Assembly (NCBI RefSeq): GCF_041206865.1 | Contig: NZ_JBGEDP010000001.1 | Location: 806,001-870,000, forward strand | From: Mycobacterium sp. HUMS_12744610 | GTDB lineage: Bacteria > Actinomycetota > Actinomycetes > Mycobacteriales > Mycobacteriaceae | DNA length: 64,000 bases | Reading direction: 5' to 3' | Shown: piece after piece, positions 17,219 through 26,071 of the stretch | How the letters are laid out: the number at the start of each line of letters is the position of its first letter | How positions within the stretch are numbered: position 1 is the stretch's first letter | Program-made: the position numbers and the translations under genes | The notes under the pieces: generated by a model | What the model was told of the DNA's origin: nothing | The model's input: the letters and a program-made list of their open reading frames with translations, nothing else | Databases searched by the model: none

Positions 17219-18784
17219 ATGTCCGAATCCTTTGACGTTGTGATTGTGGGTGCGGGTATTTCCGGTATCAGCGCTGCCTGGCATCTGCAGGAGCGCTGTC
17301 CCAACAAGAGTTATGTAGTTCTAGAGCGCAGAGCTGATCTGGGTGGTACATGGGACCTGTTCAAGTATCCGGGCATCCGATCGGACTCCGACATGTGCAC
17401 CTTCGGGTTCCGTTTCAAGCCGTGGCACTCGCCGCGCTTTACCGTTGATGGCGCCACGATCAAGGATTATCTCTGGGAAGCTGCCGCCGAGAGCGGCATC
17501 GACAACCACATCCGGTTTGGTAGCCAGGTATTGTCTGCGGACTGGTCGGACGCCGACAGGCGCTGGACGATCAAGGTGGCTGGGGACCGCCAAAAGACGA
17601 CCGAGATCACGGCCGCGTTCCTGTTTGCGTGCAGCGGCTACTACGACTACGACCAGGGGTATCGTCCAGAATTCCGGGGCGAGAAGGATTTCGAAGGAAT
17701 TATTGTTCACCCGCAGAACTGGCCCGAAGACCTCGATTATGCGGGTAAGAACGTCATCGTCATCGGCAGCGGTGCTACCGCAGTGACCCTTATTCCGTCC
17801 CTCGTGGATTCAGGCGCTGGCCAGGTAACGATGCTGCAGCGTTCACCGACTTACATCGGATCGCTGCCAAACATCGACCCCATTGCCGTGCAGCTCATCA
17901 AGTGGTTACCGACAAGGAGCGCGGACTTCGTCAACCGCTGGAAGAACATCCTGTTAGCTGTGGCGCAGTACAGACTGGCGCGTCGCTTTCCCCGTTCCAT
18001 GCGAAAAGCGCTGATCGCTTGGGCTAAGCACCAGCTGCCCGCAGGCTATGACGTGGATAAGCATTTCGGGCCGAAGTACAACCCGTGGGATGAACGGATA
18101 TGCCTGGCCCCTAACGGCGACCTTTTTAAGGCCATTCGGGACGGCAAGGCCGATGTAGTCACCGATACTATCGACCACATCACCAGGACCGGGATCAAGC
18201 TTTCCTCGGGTCAGGAGTTGACGGCCGACATCATTGTCGCCGCGACCGGTTTGAACATGCGGCTGTTCGGCGGCGCCAAGATTACCCGTAACGGCCAGGT
18301 CGTCGACGTCGCGAAGTCGATGACCTATAAGGCCATGATGCTATCCGACGTCCCGAGCATGGCGTTCACTATCGGTTACATCAACGCGTCCTGGACACTG
18401 AAAGCAGACCTGGTGTCTGAATACGTCTGTCGCTTACTCAACTACATGGATGCGCACGGCTACGACACCGTCGTAGCTCCCCACCCTGGCGAGGATGTCG
18501 AGGAACTGCCGTTCACGGATTTTGCGCCCGGCTACTTCCAACGCGCGATGGATCAACTCCCTAAGTCTGGATCCCGCGGTCCATGGAAAGCAAAGCAGAA
18601 TTACCTCTTCGATGTCCGTCAAATACGCCGCGGCAAGATCGATGACGGTCTGCGCTTCACGACCAAAGCATCCCGGCCGGCAACTCTGCCGGCCTCGACA
18701 TCACACCAAAGCACTTCCGAAATGGCTTCTGGCTCAAACCGAGGAAACGGTGAGCACCGCACAAATCCGCTCATCGCCGGATAA
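17219..18784 (+). CDS. EthA-like FAD-containing Baeyer-Villiger monooxygenase
   Basis: NADPH- and FAD-dependent monooxygenase closely resembling M. tuberculosis EthA (Rv3854c) as I remember it. Motifs are GAGISG (11-16), GGTWDLFKYPGIRSDSDM (42-59), the fingerprint FEGIIVHPQNWP (158-169, FxGxxxHxxxWP) and VIGSGATAVTL. EthA-type enzymes convert ketones to esters and activate thioamide prodrugs; the natural substrate here is unknown. AAGGGAGC precedes ATG 17219. The conserved protein ends at about GKIDDGLRF; the last 40 residues look like read-through into foreign sequence, since an IS3 fragment starts 17 bp after the stop. A dead paralogue lies at 6649-7671. Confidence 0.92.
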   Translation: MSESFDVVIVGAGISGISAAWHLQERCPNKSYVVLERRADLGGTWDLFKYPGIRSDSDMCTFGFRFKPWHSPRFTVDGATIKDYLWEAAAESGIDNHIRFGSQVLSADWSDADRRWTIKVAGDRQKTTEITAAFLFACSGYYDYDQGYRPEFRGEKDFEGIIVHPQNWPEDLDYAGKNVIVIGSGATAVTLIPSLVDSGAGQVTMLQRSPTYIGSLPNIDPIAVQLIKWLPTRSADFVNRWKNILLAVAQYRLARRFPRSMRKALIAWAKHQLPAGYDVDKHFGPKYNPWDERICLAPNGDLFKAIRDGKADVVTDTIDHITRTGIKLSSGQELTADIIVAATGLNMRLFGGAKITRNGQVVDVAKSMTYKAMMLSDVPSMAFTIGYINASWTLKADLVSEYVCRLLNYMDAHGYDTVVAPHPGEDVEELPFTDFAPGYFQRAMDQLPKSGSRGPWKAKQNYLFDVRQIRRGKIDDGLRFTTKASRPATLPASTSHQSTSEMASGSNRGNGEHRTNPLIAG

Positions 18785-18800
18785 TCCAACGGGGACTGTC

Positions 18801-18966
18801 TCGGTGAGTCCGGAGACTTTCTGATGTGAGAGCTCAGCTGGCGGCTGCTCTCTCGCGTTGAGCGTAATAGGCGGCCTCGAGTTCGGCTGGCGGAACATCG
18901 CCGCAGTATTCATACAGGCGGCGGTGGTTGAACCAGTCGATCCGCCGTGCGGTGGCCAGCTCGTTC
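18801..18966 (-). pseudogene. IS3-family orfB C-terminal fragment with element end
   Basis: On the minus strand this encodes ELATARRIDWFNHRRLYEYC and then GDVPPAELEAAYYAQRE to a stop at 18834, followed by the terminal repeat reading AAGTCTCCGGACTCACCG. It is nearly the same as the 3' end of the IS3 at 27746-30242 (bases 30065-30235). All upstream parts of the element are missing. Confidence 0.85.
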
Positions 18967-18986
18967 GACCACCACGCCTCCACCTG

Positions 18987-19171
18987 AGGGGCTGTTGGCG
19001 CAGATGACCAAGGCGGTGCTCCAACGCGCTTTGGATGTCGAGATCGCTGATCACCTGGGCTATGAGTACGGCGATCCGGCTGGTTATGGCTCGGGCAACT
19101 CCCGCAACGGGCGCGGCCGCAAAACCGTGCTCACCACGGCCGGAGCGGTCGACCCGACTTTATCAAACTAG
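18987..19171 (+). pseudogene. IS256-family transposase N-terminal fragment
   Basis: Reads GLLAQMTKAVLQRALDVEIA, DHLGYEYGDPAG and SGNSRNGRGRKTVLTTAGAV, then diverges to a stop. This is the N-terminal pattern of an IS256 transposase, like LLNQLTKAVLERALNAELTH in the intact copy at 20909-22195. No catalytic domain remains. Confidence 0.82.
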
Positions 19172-19522
19172 CTTCTCGGGCGCGCTTCGCTCTCACCGTG
19201 GTGATCGAAAATTCCGCGAGCCAGTTGCGGTTCCGAACGGGGCCTGCGCTGGGTTCAGCGTCCAGGCGGCCGACGGTTCATGCTGGAAGGTGTTTCGGTT
19301 GACCCCGGTTGCACTATGTTGCCTGTGAGCCCGCAAATTAGCCTGAGGGTGGAGAGCCCCCCATCCACGGGGACCGTGGAATGTTGCCGTCGAGCACGAG
19401 TGTCAGAATTCTGTTTCATCCCGCTCTCCTGTCAACGGCGACACGGGGTCAGTTTTCAGACGACGCCGACATCTCCCCGGAACACGCCCCTTTGTCAATC
19501 CTGTTGGGAGGCGGTGAGTTCG
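19172..19522 (+). other. Upstream region of disrupted IS110, no gene
   Basis: About 350 bp without a recognised gene, preceding an IS110-family transposase in the position where such elements carry their guide RNA. CCCCCCATCCACGGGG (around 19357-19372) and neighbouring short inverted repeats could fold. TGTCAACGGCGACACGGGGT at 19430 looks like an IS21-family terminus, possibly a remnant, but no matching second end or target duplication was found. Confidence 0.35.
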
Positions 19523-20400
19523 ATGGATGTGGTGCACCCGCGGTGCGCGGGAATCGATTGCTCGAAGAAAGACGCGAAGGTCTGTGTGCGGATTCAGGGC
19601 CATGGACGCAGAGGAGCGTCGTCGACAGTGACGACATGGGGTGCCATGACATCACAGATCCTGGCGTTGCGTGAGCATCTTATCGCGCAGAAGGTCACGT
19701 GTGTGGTGATCGAGTCCACCAGCGACTACTGGAAACCGTTCTACTACCTGCTCGACGATGAGCTGAACATGATGCTGATCAATGCGTCGCGGGTGCGCAA
19801 TGTGCCCGGCCGCAAGACCGATGTGTCTGATGCTGCGTGGCTGGCCGATCTCGGGGCTCACGGGCTGGTGACGGCGTCGTTGGTGCCGCCGCCGCCGATT
19901 CGTGTCGGCGGCAAGTGAATACTGACCAGTGCTTGCCGACTCCTGATCAGTTTTCGATTGCCGTTGACAATTCGCGCGCTGCGGGATCTGACCCACGCAC
20001 GCACGCACATCACCCGGGAATGCTCGCGCGAGGTAATGCGGTTGGAGAAGCTGCTCGAAGACGCCGGGATCAAACTCACCTCGGTGGCCACCGACATCAC
20101 CGGAGTGTCCGGACGAGCGATGCTCGAGGCGCTGATCGCCGGCCAGAACGATCCAGCCATGATTGCCGATCTGGCCAAGCGGACGCTGCGCCGCAAGATC
20201 CCGGCGTTGACCGAGGCGTTGATCGGCCGGTTCAGTGAGCATCACGCGTTTATGTCCCGGTTGTTCCTTGACCGCATCGATGCTCACACCGCCGATATCG
20301 GTCGCCTCGATGAGCGCATCGAGGAAGCGATGGCGCCCTTTCGCCTCACCCGGGAACTGCTGATGAGCATTCCGGGATTCTCCGGCAAGACTGCCGAGGT
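19523..20400 (+). pseudogene. IS110-family transposase, interrupted by a 67-bp insertion and 3' truncated
   Basis: The DEDD recombinase core is readable: CAGIDCSKKDAKVCVR, VVIESTSDYWKPFYYLLDD and GRKTDVSDAAWLADLGAHG, then LRDLTHARTHITRE and SIPGFSGKTAEV. At 19903-19969 a small element flanked by ATTCG introduces a TGA stop. Removing it plus one ATTCG (72 bp) restores the frame as VPPPPIRALRDLTHA. The 3' end is lost at 20401, where an IS3 element begins, so the C-terminal Tnp_20 domain is incomplete. Confidence 0.9.
19903..19969. mobile_element. 67-bp miniature element with IS21-type ends and 5-bp target duplication
   Basis: It starts TGTCGGCGGCAAGTGAATAC and ends ATTGCCGTTGACA. Read inward, the two ends (TGTCGGCGGCAAGTGAA and TGTCAACGGCAATCGAA) match at most positions. 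They are of TGTC...GACA form, as in the IS21 elements of this window. It is flanked by direct repeats ATTCG at 19898-19902 and 19970-19974, the 5-bp duplication size of the IS21 copies here. It has no coding capacity. Most likely a MITE or extreme deletion derivative of an IS21-family element different from the resident IS21. Confidence 0.85.
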
Positions 20401-20455
20401 GTGAATCGCCCTGGAAATCCCGGAGGCTCCTGACCTTGGAAACGAGGATGCAGGT

Positions 20456-20800
20456 ATGCCGAAGGAACAGTCGTCTGGGAAGCCCACGGCGCGTCGTTAC
20501 AGCCCGGAGGAGAAGGCCGCTGCAGTGCGGATGGTGCGGGCACTGCGTGCCGAGTTGGGCACCGAGCAGGGAACGGTGTCACGGGTAGCCCGCCAGCTCG
20601 GCTACGGGGTCGAGTCGGTGCGCTCCTGGGTGCGTCAGGCCGATATCGACGACGGGTATGCACCTGGGGTGTCCACTGCGGAGTCACAGCGGGTCAAAGA
20701 GCTCGAGCAAGAGATACGAGAACTGAAGCGGGCCAACGAGATTCTGAAACGAGCGGCCAGTTTCTTCGGCGCGGAGCTCGACCGCCAACACAAGAAGTAG
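20456..20800 (+). CDS. IS3 transposase subunit OrfA
   Basis: A 114-residue DNA-binding protein with a helix-turn-helix (RVARQLGYGVESVRSWVRQA) and a C-terminal leucine zipper (VKELEQEIRELKRANEILKR) used for multimerisation with OrfAB. It is intact, with ATG 20456 positioned 54 bp inside the element end. Normally the product is extended by -1 frameshifting into orfB near 20796; orfB is broken here, so only OrfA alone, a potential inhibitor, could be made. Confidence 0.9.
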   Translation: MPKEQSSGKPTARRYSPEEKAAAVRMVRALRAELGTEQGTVSRVARQLGYGVESVRSWVRQADIDDGYAPGVSTAESQRVKELEQEIRELKRANEILKRAASFFGAELDRQHKK

Positions 20801-20853
20801 TCGACTTCATCGACACCCACCGTGGGGAATTCGGGGTCGAGCCCATCTGCACC

Positions 20854-22272
20854 GGAGCCTGTCACGATTTCTGTGTAAGTCAGAGGTGATTTGACTACGA
20901 GTTGTATTCTAGCACAATGGGATTCGCCCAGGGAATAGTCTGGCGAGTGTGTTGAGCGCCACAGTCCAGTTGTGCGTTCCAGTACCCGAATAGCCTCCTC
21001 TCTCGCTGGAGATGTTGCGCAGCCCGAGGTACAGCAACTTCATCGCGGCGTCCTTGTCCGTGAAATGACCACGGTTCTTGGTGATCTTGCGCAACTGGAA
21101 GTTGATCGACTCGATCGCATTGGTGGTGTAGACGATCTTGCGCAACTCCACCGGATAGTCCAGGAACGGAACGAATTCCCCCCAGGCGTTGTGCCACACG
21201 TCAATTGCACCCGGATATTGGGCGCCGAATTGCTGGTCGAACTCCTTGAGTGCGAGTTCGGCTCCATCGACGGTCGGCGCACTGTAGATCGCCCGCATCG
21301 CGGTGGCGACCTTCTTGCGGTCCTTATAAGACACGAAGCGCATCGCATTCCTAATGACGTGCACGACGCAGGTCTGCACCACGGTATCGGGATAGATCGA
21401 GCGGATCGCATCAGGCAGACCGGTCAGCCCGTCGCAGCAGGCGATGAGGATGTCGCGCACCCCGCGGTTGCGCAGGTCGATGACGACCTTCTGCCAGAAC
21501 TTCGCCCCCTCGGAGTCCTGGATCCAGCAGCCCAAGGCGTGTTTGCGGCCCTCCAGATCCACGCCAATGGCCAAATAGGCGACCTTGGTGGTGATGACCC
21601 CGTTGTCGCCGATCCGCAGCCGCAGCCCATCGATGTAGAGGATCGGGTAGACCTCATCGAGCGGGCGGGCCTGCCAGGCCTTGATCTCATCGACCACCAC
21701 CTCGGTGATATTGGAGATCAACTCCCGCGACACCGACGCCCCATAGACCTCCTGCAGGTGGGCTTCGATATCGCGGGTGGTCATTCCCCGTGAATACAGC
21801 GACAACACCACCGAATTGATGTTGTTGAGCCGGCGGGTCTTCTTCGGCACAATCGCCGGCTCAAACGAGCCGTTGCGATCACGCGGCGCATCGATCTGCA
21901 CCGGGCCGTTGACGGTGGTCACCGTTTTCGGCGTGGTGCCGTTGCGCGAATTTCCCGATCCGCGTCCGGCCGGATCGCCGGCCTCATAACCCAGATGGTG
22001 GGTTAGCTCCGCATTCAGCGCCCGCTCCAGCACGGCCTTAGTCAGCTGGTTCAGCAAACCGTCCGCGCCGTCGATCGGGGTCCCGGTCTTCACCGCATCC
22101 TTAATCAACGAGTCCAGCGTCTCTTCGGTGAACATCTCGGCCAGCCGCCGCGCCGCGGTCGTCTCCTCAGCCGGCATCTGCATGGTCTTGGTCACAAAAC
22201 ACTCCTTCTGTCCGCCCAACGGCGGTCCGATGATGGACCACCCCGGACTTACACAGATGGAATGACACGCCC
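20854..22272 (-). mobile_element. IS256-family insertion sequence inside IS3 orfB
   Basis: About 1419 bp. The left end reads GGAGCCTGTCACGATTTCTG and continues TGTAAGTC; the right end read inward is GGGCGTGTCATTCCATCTGT followed by GTAAGTC. The target duplication CTGCACC lies at 20847-20853 and 22273-22279 (7 bp, or 8 with one mismatch), in keeping with 8-9 bp for IS256. It contains one intact transposase gene. Confidence 0.92.
20909..22195 (-). CDS. IS256-family (Mutator-type) transposase
   Basis: DDE transposase of about 428 residues. It starts at GTG 22195 with AAGGAG six bases upstream; the next ATG is at 22183. Blocks in order: LLNQLTKAVLERALNAELTH; AGDPAGRGSGNSRNG; SLYSRGMTTRDIEAHLQEVY; ILYIDGLRLRI with the first catalytic Asp; ILIACCDGLTGLPDAI with the second Asp; QTCVVHVIRNAMRFVSYKDR; and NAIESINFQLRKITKNRGHF with the Glu. 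Nothing is missing, so the element is potentially active. Confidence 0.92.
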   Translation of the reverse strand: MTKTMQMPAEETTAARRLAEMFTEETLDSLIKDAVKTGTPIDGADGLLNQLTKAVLERALNAELTHHLGYEAGDPAGRGSGNSRNGTTPKTVTTVNGPVQIDAPRDRNGSFEPAIVPKKTRRLNNINSVVLSLYSRGMTTRDIEAHLQEVYGASVSRELISNITEVVVDEIKAWQARPLDEVYPILYIDGLRLRIGDNGVITTKVAYLAIGVDLEGRKHALGCWIQDSEGAKFWQKVVIDLRNRGVRDILIACCDGLTGLPDAIRSIYPDTVVQTCVVHVIRNAMRFVSYKDRKKVATAMRAIYSAPTVDGAELALKEFDQQFGAQYPGAIDVWHNAWGEFVPFLDYPVELRKIVYTTNAIESINFQLRKITKNRGHFTDKDAAMKLLYLGLRNISSERGGYSGTGTHNWTVALNTLARLFPGRIPLC

Positions 22273-23171
22273 CTGCACCGTCCTGCGCACCGCAGGGGTG
22301 TCGGTGGCCCCGAGTACTTACTACGACACCAAGGCACGGCCGCTGTCGGCACGGGCCCGTCGAGACGCCGAGCTGGCGCCCGCCCTGGTGGCGCTGTGGG
22401 ACAACTACCGGGTCTACGGCGCCCGCAAGCTGTGGAAAGCCGCCCGCCGTGCCGGCCACGACGTCGGGCGAGACCAGGTCGCCCGACTGATGCGCGCAGC
22501 CGGCATCCAAGGAGCGCGGCGCGGCAAACGGGTCCGCACCACCAAACCCGACCTGACAGCGCCTCGCCACCCCGATCTGGTCAAGCGGAAGTTCACGGCG
22601 ACTACGCCGAACCAACTGTGGGTCACGGATCTAACATTCGTGCCGACCTGGGCTGGGGTGGCGTATGTGTGCTTCATCGTCGATGCCTACTCCCGGATGA
22701 TCGTGGGCTGGCGGGTGGCCTCCCACATGCGCACAACCATGGTGCTCGACGCGATCGAGATGGCCCGCTGGTCACGTGGAAACACATTGCCGGGCTTGAC
22801 ATGTCACTCCGATGCCGGGTCCCAGTTCACTTCCATCCGCTACGGTGAACGTCTCGCCGAGGTCGGTGCGGTGCCCTCGATCGGCACCATCGGGGACAGC
22901 TACGACAACGCTCTGGCCGAGACCGTCAACGGTTACTACAAGGCCGAGCTGATCTACGGGCCGGCTCACACCGGGCCCTGGAAGACCGTCGAGGACGTCG
23001 AGCTGGCGACCCTGGCCTGGGTGTACTGGCACAACACCAGCCGCCTACACAGCTACCTCGCCGACGTTCCTCCGACCGAGTTCGAAGCCACCTTCTACGA
23101 TGCACAACGGACCGACCAACCCCTGATCGGAATCCAATAACCCGAGCCTCCGACAGAACCAGGGCGATTCA

Positions 23172-23266
23172 TCACGCAGCTCCGGCGGATACCTCCTCAA
23201 TGAACCACCTGACATGACTCCAACCTTCCCAAGAAGTGGAGTCTCCGGACATGCCGGGGCGATTCA
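23172..23266 (-). repeat. IS3-family left-end fragment (5' part of orfA)
   Basis: On the minus strand this begins with the terminal repeat TGAATCGCCCCGGCATGTCC at 23266. ATG 23215 follows and reads MSGGSLRRYPPELR, the same start as OrfA of the IS3 at 27797 (MSGGLSRRYQPELR). It is cut at 23171 by the right end of the neighbouring IS3. Confidence 0.8.
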
Positions 23267-23333
23267 GTGTGGAGCTCTTAAAGGCCATGGCCTGCATTCC
23301 AGACGGTCGCGACGAACGCTATAGTTATTGGCC

Positions 23334-23546
23334 ATGAGATTAGATTCGATTCGCCGTTCGGGCGTTGTAGTGCTTGTCTTGGCCACGGCCTCGGTAGCAA
23401 TGGTCGTGGAGGCGCTGGGGTGGCGCCGTTACCTTGTGCTGGGCACGGCCACACTAGCACTTGTCGTCAAGGCGGCGGGAGGGCGGCGTCGCCTCGGCGT
23501 CCGGCGCAGTCTGGGAAGAAAAGGCAAACGAACGGTCGCGTCCTAA
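23334..23546 (+). CDS. Small hydrophobic protein, uncertain
   Basis: An open frame of about 71 residues (ATG 23334) with two hydrophobic stretches (VVVLVLATASVAMVV and YLVLGTATLALVV) separated by a basic loop, then an Arg/Lys-rich tail. It could be a two-helix membrane peptide. No family is recognised and no convincing ribosome binding site is visible. It lies between element remnants and stops just before an IS256 end, so it may be chance or a truncated gene. Confidence 0.3.
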   Translation: MRLDSIRRSGVVVLVLATASVAMVVEALGWRRYLVLGTATLALVVKAAGGRRRLGVRRSLGRKGKRTVAS

Positions 23547-23548
23547 AG

Positions 23549-25005
23549 CCGGTGTAAATGGGCCGGGCATAGGTTCTGCTTCGAGACCTACCAAGTCATC
23601 GAAGAAAGGACCTATGCCCGTGCCTGCACGAGTATCGCCGACTGATCGTGTTCGCGCCAAGATCGACGAGCTGTTCGCATCCGATCGTGAGCTGCCCGAG
23701 ATTCTGGAGGAGGTGGCCCGGCTCGGCGCACAGTTGCTGATGCAGGCCGCGCTGGAGGCCGAGGTGACCGAGTTCCTCGGCCGTGACCGCTACCAACGCG
23801 CCGCGGCCGCGCCGGATGCGCAGCCCCGGGGCGCGCAATGGTTATCGGCCAGCGACGGTCAAGACCACCGTCGGCCCAGTCACCCTGGAGCGGCCCAAGC
23901 TGCGCGGCACGACCGCCGCGTTCGTCTCACGCCTGTTCGGCAAGCACGTCACCAAAACCAATGCGCTGGAATCGCTGGTGATCGCCTCGTTCGTGCGCGG
24001 ACTGTCGGTGCGTGATGTCGAGGCCACCCTTGCCGATGCGCTCGGTGATCAGGCCGCGATCTCGAAATCGACTGTCTCGCAGGTATGCCAAGCGATAAAA
24101 ACCGAGTACAACACCTGGGCGCGGCGCCCCTGGGCGATGTCGTGCTCGATTAGCTGTTCCTGGATGCCTCCTTCTTCCGGATGCATCCCGGCTCGCCGGC
24201 CGAGCCGATCCTGGCCGCGTGGGGCGTCACCACCGCCGGCAAGCCCGTCTTTGTTGGCCTGGCCCCCGGCGTGGTGGAGTCGACCGAGGCCTGGGCCGAT
24301 TTCCTGACCGATCTCACCGACCGTGGGCTAGCGTGCCCGCTGCTGGTCATCTCCGACGGTGCCCGCGGCCTGATCGCCGCGATCGAGCAGGTCTTCCCGA
24401 CCGCGCTGCGGCAACGCTGCCTGATCCAGCGGTTACGCAACGTGCTGGCCAAGATCCCGGCCGGGATGCAGGCCGAGATCCGCGACGGCTACTGGGCCTG
24501 CTTCGACACTGAGGACCTCAAAACCGAGCCCGGTCCGCGGCTGGTCGAACTGGTCGACGCCCGGCTGACCGCGTTCGCTACCCGCTACACGACCACCTAC
24601 CCGGCAGCGATGAAGATCATGCTGACCGAGCGCGAGGGCCTGACCGCCTATCTGCGGTTCCCGCCCGAACATCATCACCGCATCCGCCACTCGAACTTCA
24701 TCGAACGCACCTTCGGAGAAACCCGCCGCCGCGCAAAGGTTATCGGCCGCTTCCCTGGCGAGACCAGTTGTAACAGCATCGCCTGGGCCGTGCTCGACCG
24801 CGCATCCCGCGGCTGGCGCGGACTCACCATGACCCCCGCCGGGCTGCGCCAGCTCCAAGACCTGCGCCGCAGCCTGCTGCAACCACCCCGGCAACTGTGG
24901 CCCCAGCACACCCCGGACTTCGCTAGCAGCACCACCGAAACCGTCAGCGCCACCGCGTAGCATCACTCACCGAAGCCAGAACCTCCGCAGGCCGATTTAC
25001 ACCGG
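23549..25005 (+). mobile_element. IS256-family element, decayed
   Basis: About 1.46 kb between matching ends: CCGGTGTAAATGGGCC at the left and CCGGTGTAAATCGGCC read inward from the right. It carries a transposase gene inactivated by several mutations. It is of a different subgroup from the other IS256 elements in the window. Exact outer bases and target duplication were not resolved. Confidence 0.8.
23614..24960 (+). pseudogene. IS256-family transposase pseudogene
   Basis: From ATG 23614 it reads DRVRAKIDELFASDRELPEI and LLMQAALEAEVTEFLGRDRY. The frame shifts near 23800 to NGYRPATVKTTVGPVTLERP and SVRDVEATLADALG. In the expected segment DVVLDYLFLDASFF the Tyr codon is TAG (about 24152). The rest is open: LVISDGARGLIAAIEQVFPT holds the second Asp and SNFIERTFGETRRRAKVIGR the Glu. 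One frameshift and one nonsense codon make it non-functional. Confidence 0.88.
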
Positions 25006-25028
25006 ATTCCGGACGCCACCCAAACGAA

Positions 25029-25118
25029 CTAGTGCCCTGAGTCATTAATTTTGGTGCAGTAGTTGCCGACGATGCTGATCAAGATTTGGTCGACGGTCTT
25101 GGTCCAGACGTATGGGGG
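25029..25118 (-). pseudogene. IS630-family transposase C-terminal fragment
   Basis: On the minus strand it reads PYVWTKTVDQILISIVGNYC and then TKINDSGH to a stop at 25029, the C-terminal signature of an IS630-type transposase. A second, more diverged copy of the same tail is at 46588-46672. The 5' side joins an IS3 orfA fragment. Confidence 0.75.
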
Positions 25119-25297
25119 CCCTCGTTCCGGGTTTCGACTACTGCGGTGATCGCCGCCCACTGCGAGGGGTACTGCGGATGCACCTCAGCGACCATGCGCA
25201 CTGCACGCTCACGAAGCTCGTCGGGATACTTGCTCGGGCGTGCCATAACTCGAATCCTCCCAAGATCGGGAGTCTCCGGAAACGCCGGGACGGCTCA
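25119..25297 (-). pseudogene. IS3-family orfA N-terminal fragment with element end
   Basis: Minus strand. The terminal repeat CTGAGCCGTCCCGGCGTTTC ends at 25297. ATG 25246 then starts MARPSKYPDELRERAVRMVA, EVHPQYPSQWAAITAVVETR, a normal OrfA beginning that runs into the IS630 fragment. Confidence 0.82.
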
Positions 25298-25312
25298 GTG
25301 TGTGGGAGCTGT

Positions 25313-25762
25313 TCAGCAGGTGCGTAGACATTGCCGACGCAGTGCTCGTTCAGTGTGTCGGATACCTGAACCAAGCAACGGCTCGATAGCGCGCTGGAGG
25401 ACTTTGCCCGCGAGCCCACCGGGGAACTTGTAGTCGGCAGTTATGTCAACGCGGGTCACTGCTGATCCCATCGGCGTCGTGGCAACGGCTGCCAAGGCAA
25501 CTATGCCGTTGTTGGTCACCAAGGCCTCTGTGATGCGCCGGCACGGCTCCCACTCGGTGATGCGACTCGTTCCGGTCATCGCGATTGGGCCGATCTTGCC
25601 GGTTCCTCGAAATTCGGCGCCGACCCCGTCTGATAGTTCGCCGATTGGCGTAATGGTGCGCAACCCAAAGACCCACTCCGGCATCCGGCGGTAGTCGACA
25701 GCGTAGTCGAAAACCGCCTCAGCCGGCAATTCTAGAGTGCCAGACGCGAACACCATCGTCAT
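25313..25762 (-). CDS. SRPBCC-family (polyketide cyclase/START-like) protein
   Basis: A 149-residue helix-grip protein that would enclose a hydrophobic ligand. The pattern fits the family: an early beta strand (FASGTLELPAEAVFDYAVDY), RRMPEWVFGLRTITPIG, GKIGPIAMTGTSRITEWEP, and a long C-terminal helix (GGLAGKVLQRAIEPLLG). Mycobacteria have many such proteins of unknown ligand. It is transcribed away from the TetR gene at 26072 across a 309-bp gap. An IS3 end lies 15 bp after its stop. Confidence 0.75.
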   Translation of the reverse strand: MTMVFASGTLELPAEAVFDYAVDYRRMPEWVFGLRTITPIGELSDGVGAEFRGTGKIGPIAMTGTSRITEWEPCRRITEALVTNNGIVALAAVATTPMGSAVTRVDITADYKFPGGLAGKVLQRAIEPLLGSGIRHTERALRRQCLRTC

Positions 25763-26071
25763 GCGCCACCAGCCCAGGCCAAAGACTCCGCCGTGGCATC
25801 GCCTACAGAATGATCCCTGCAGTCAGTGCGCATGGGTTGATGGTGGCATCACCGTCACAACCCGTCAATAGAATTGGATTTCGAATCTCCCTCGTGGTGG
25901 GTCGGCCGGCCGCTACGATGAATCGCGTTCATGATGGTGAAGACGGATCGTCACGCGCGGCGCGACGTTCAGGCGCTTCCAGGCGGGCACCGAGAGGCTC
26001 AACGCGTGAGGAGTTGCCTGACGCACCGTTGGCTTGTGCAGTAGCTTTAGCTTTTAGATTAGAATTTCGGG
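25763..26071. other. Divergent intergenic region between SRPBCC and TetR genes
   Basis: About 300 bp that must carry the promoters of both divergent genes. An AT-rich stretch just before the TetR gene (26040-26066, TAGCTTTAGCTTTTAGATTA) contains a short direct repeat TAGCTTT and could hold a -10 region or operator. No other gene is visible. Confidence 0.4.

Larger units (their letters stand above)
20796..23140 (+). pseudogene. IS3 transposase OrfB, split by IS256 insertion
   Basis: The first part (VVDFIDTHRGEFGVEPICT) ends at 20853. The rest resumes at 22273 as CTVLRTAGVSVAPSTYYDT and runs to 23140 with the DDE core (LWVTDLTFVPTWAGVAYVCF, CHSDAGSQFTSIRYGE, GDSYDNALAETVNGYYKAEL). The 1.42-kb IS256 sits between, with CTGCACC duplicated on both sides. 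Apart from the insertion the integrase domain looks complete. Confidence 0.9.
20402..23171 (+). mobile_element. IS3-family insertion sequence interrupted by IS256
   Basis: Left end TGAATCGCCCTGGAAATCCC at 20402; the right end read inward is TGAATCGCCCTGGTTCTGTC at 23171, both continuing GGAGGCTC, a clear terminal inverted repeat. It contains orfA and a split orfB. No target duplication: the left flank is IS110, the right flank is a piece of another IS3, so a deletion or rearrangement followed insertion. A solo left end of a close relative is at 46682. Confidence 0.9.
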
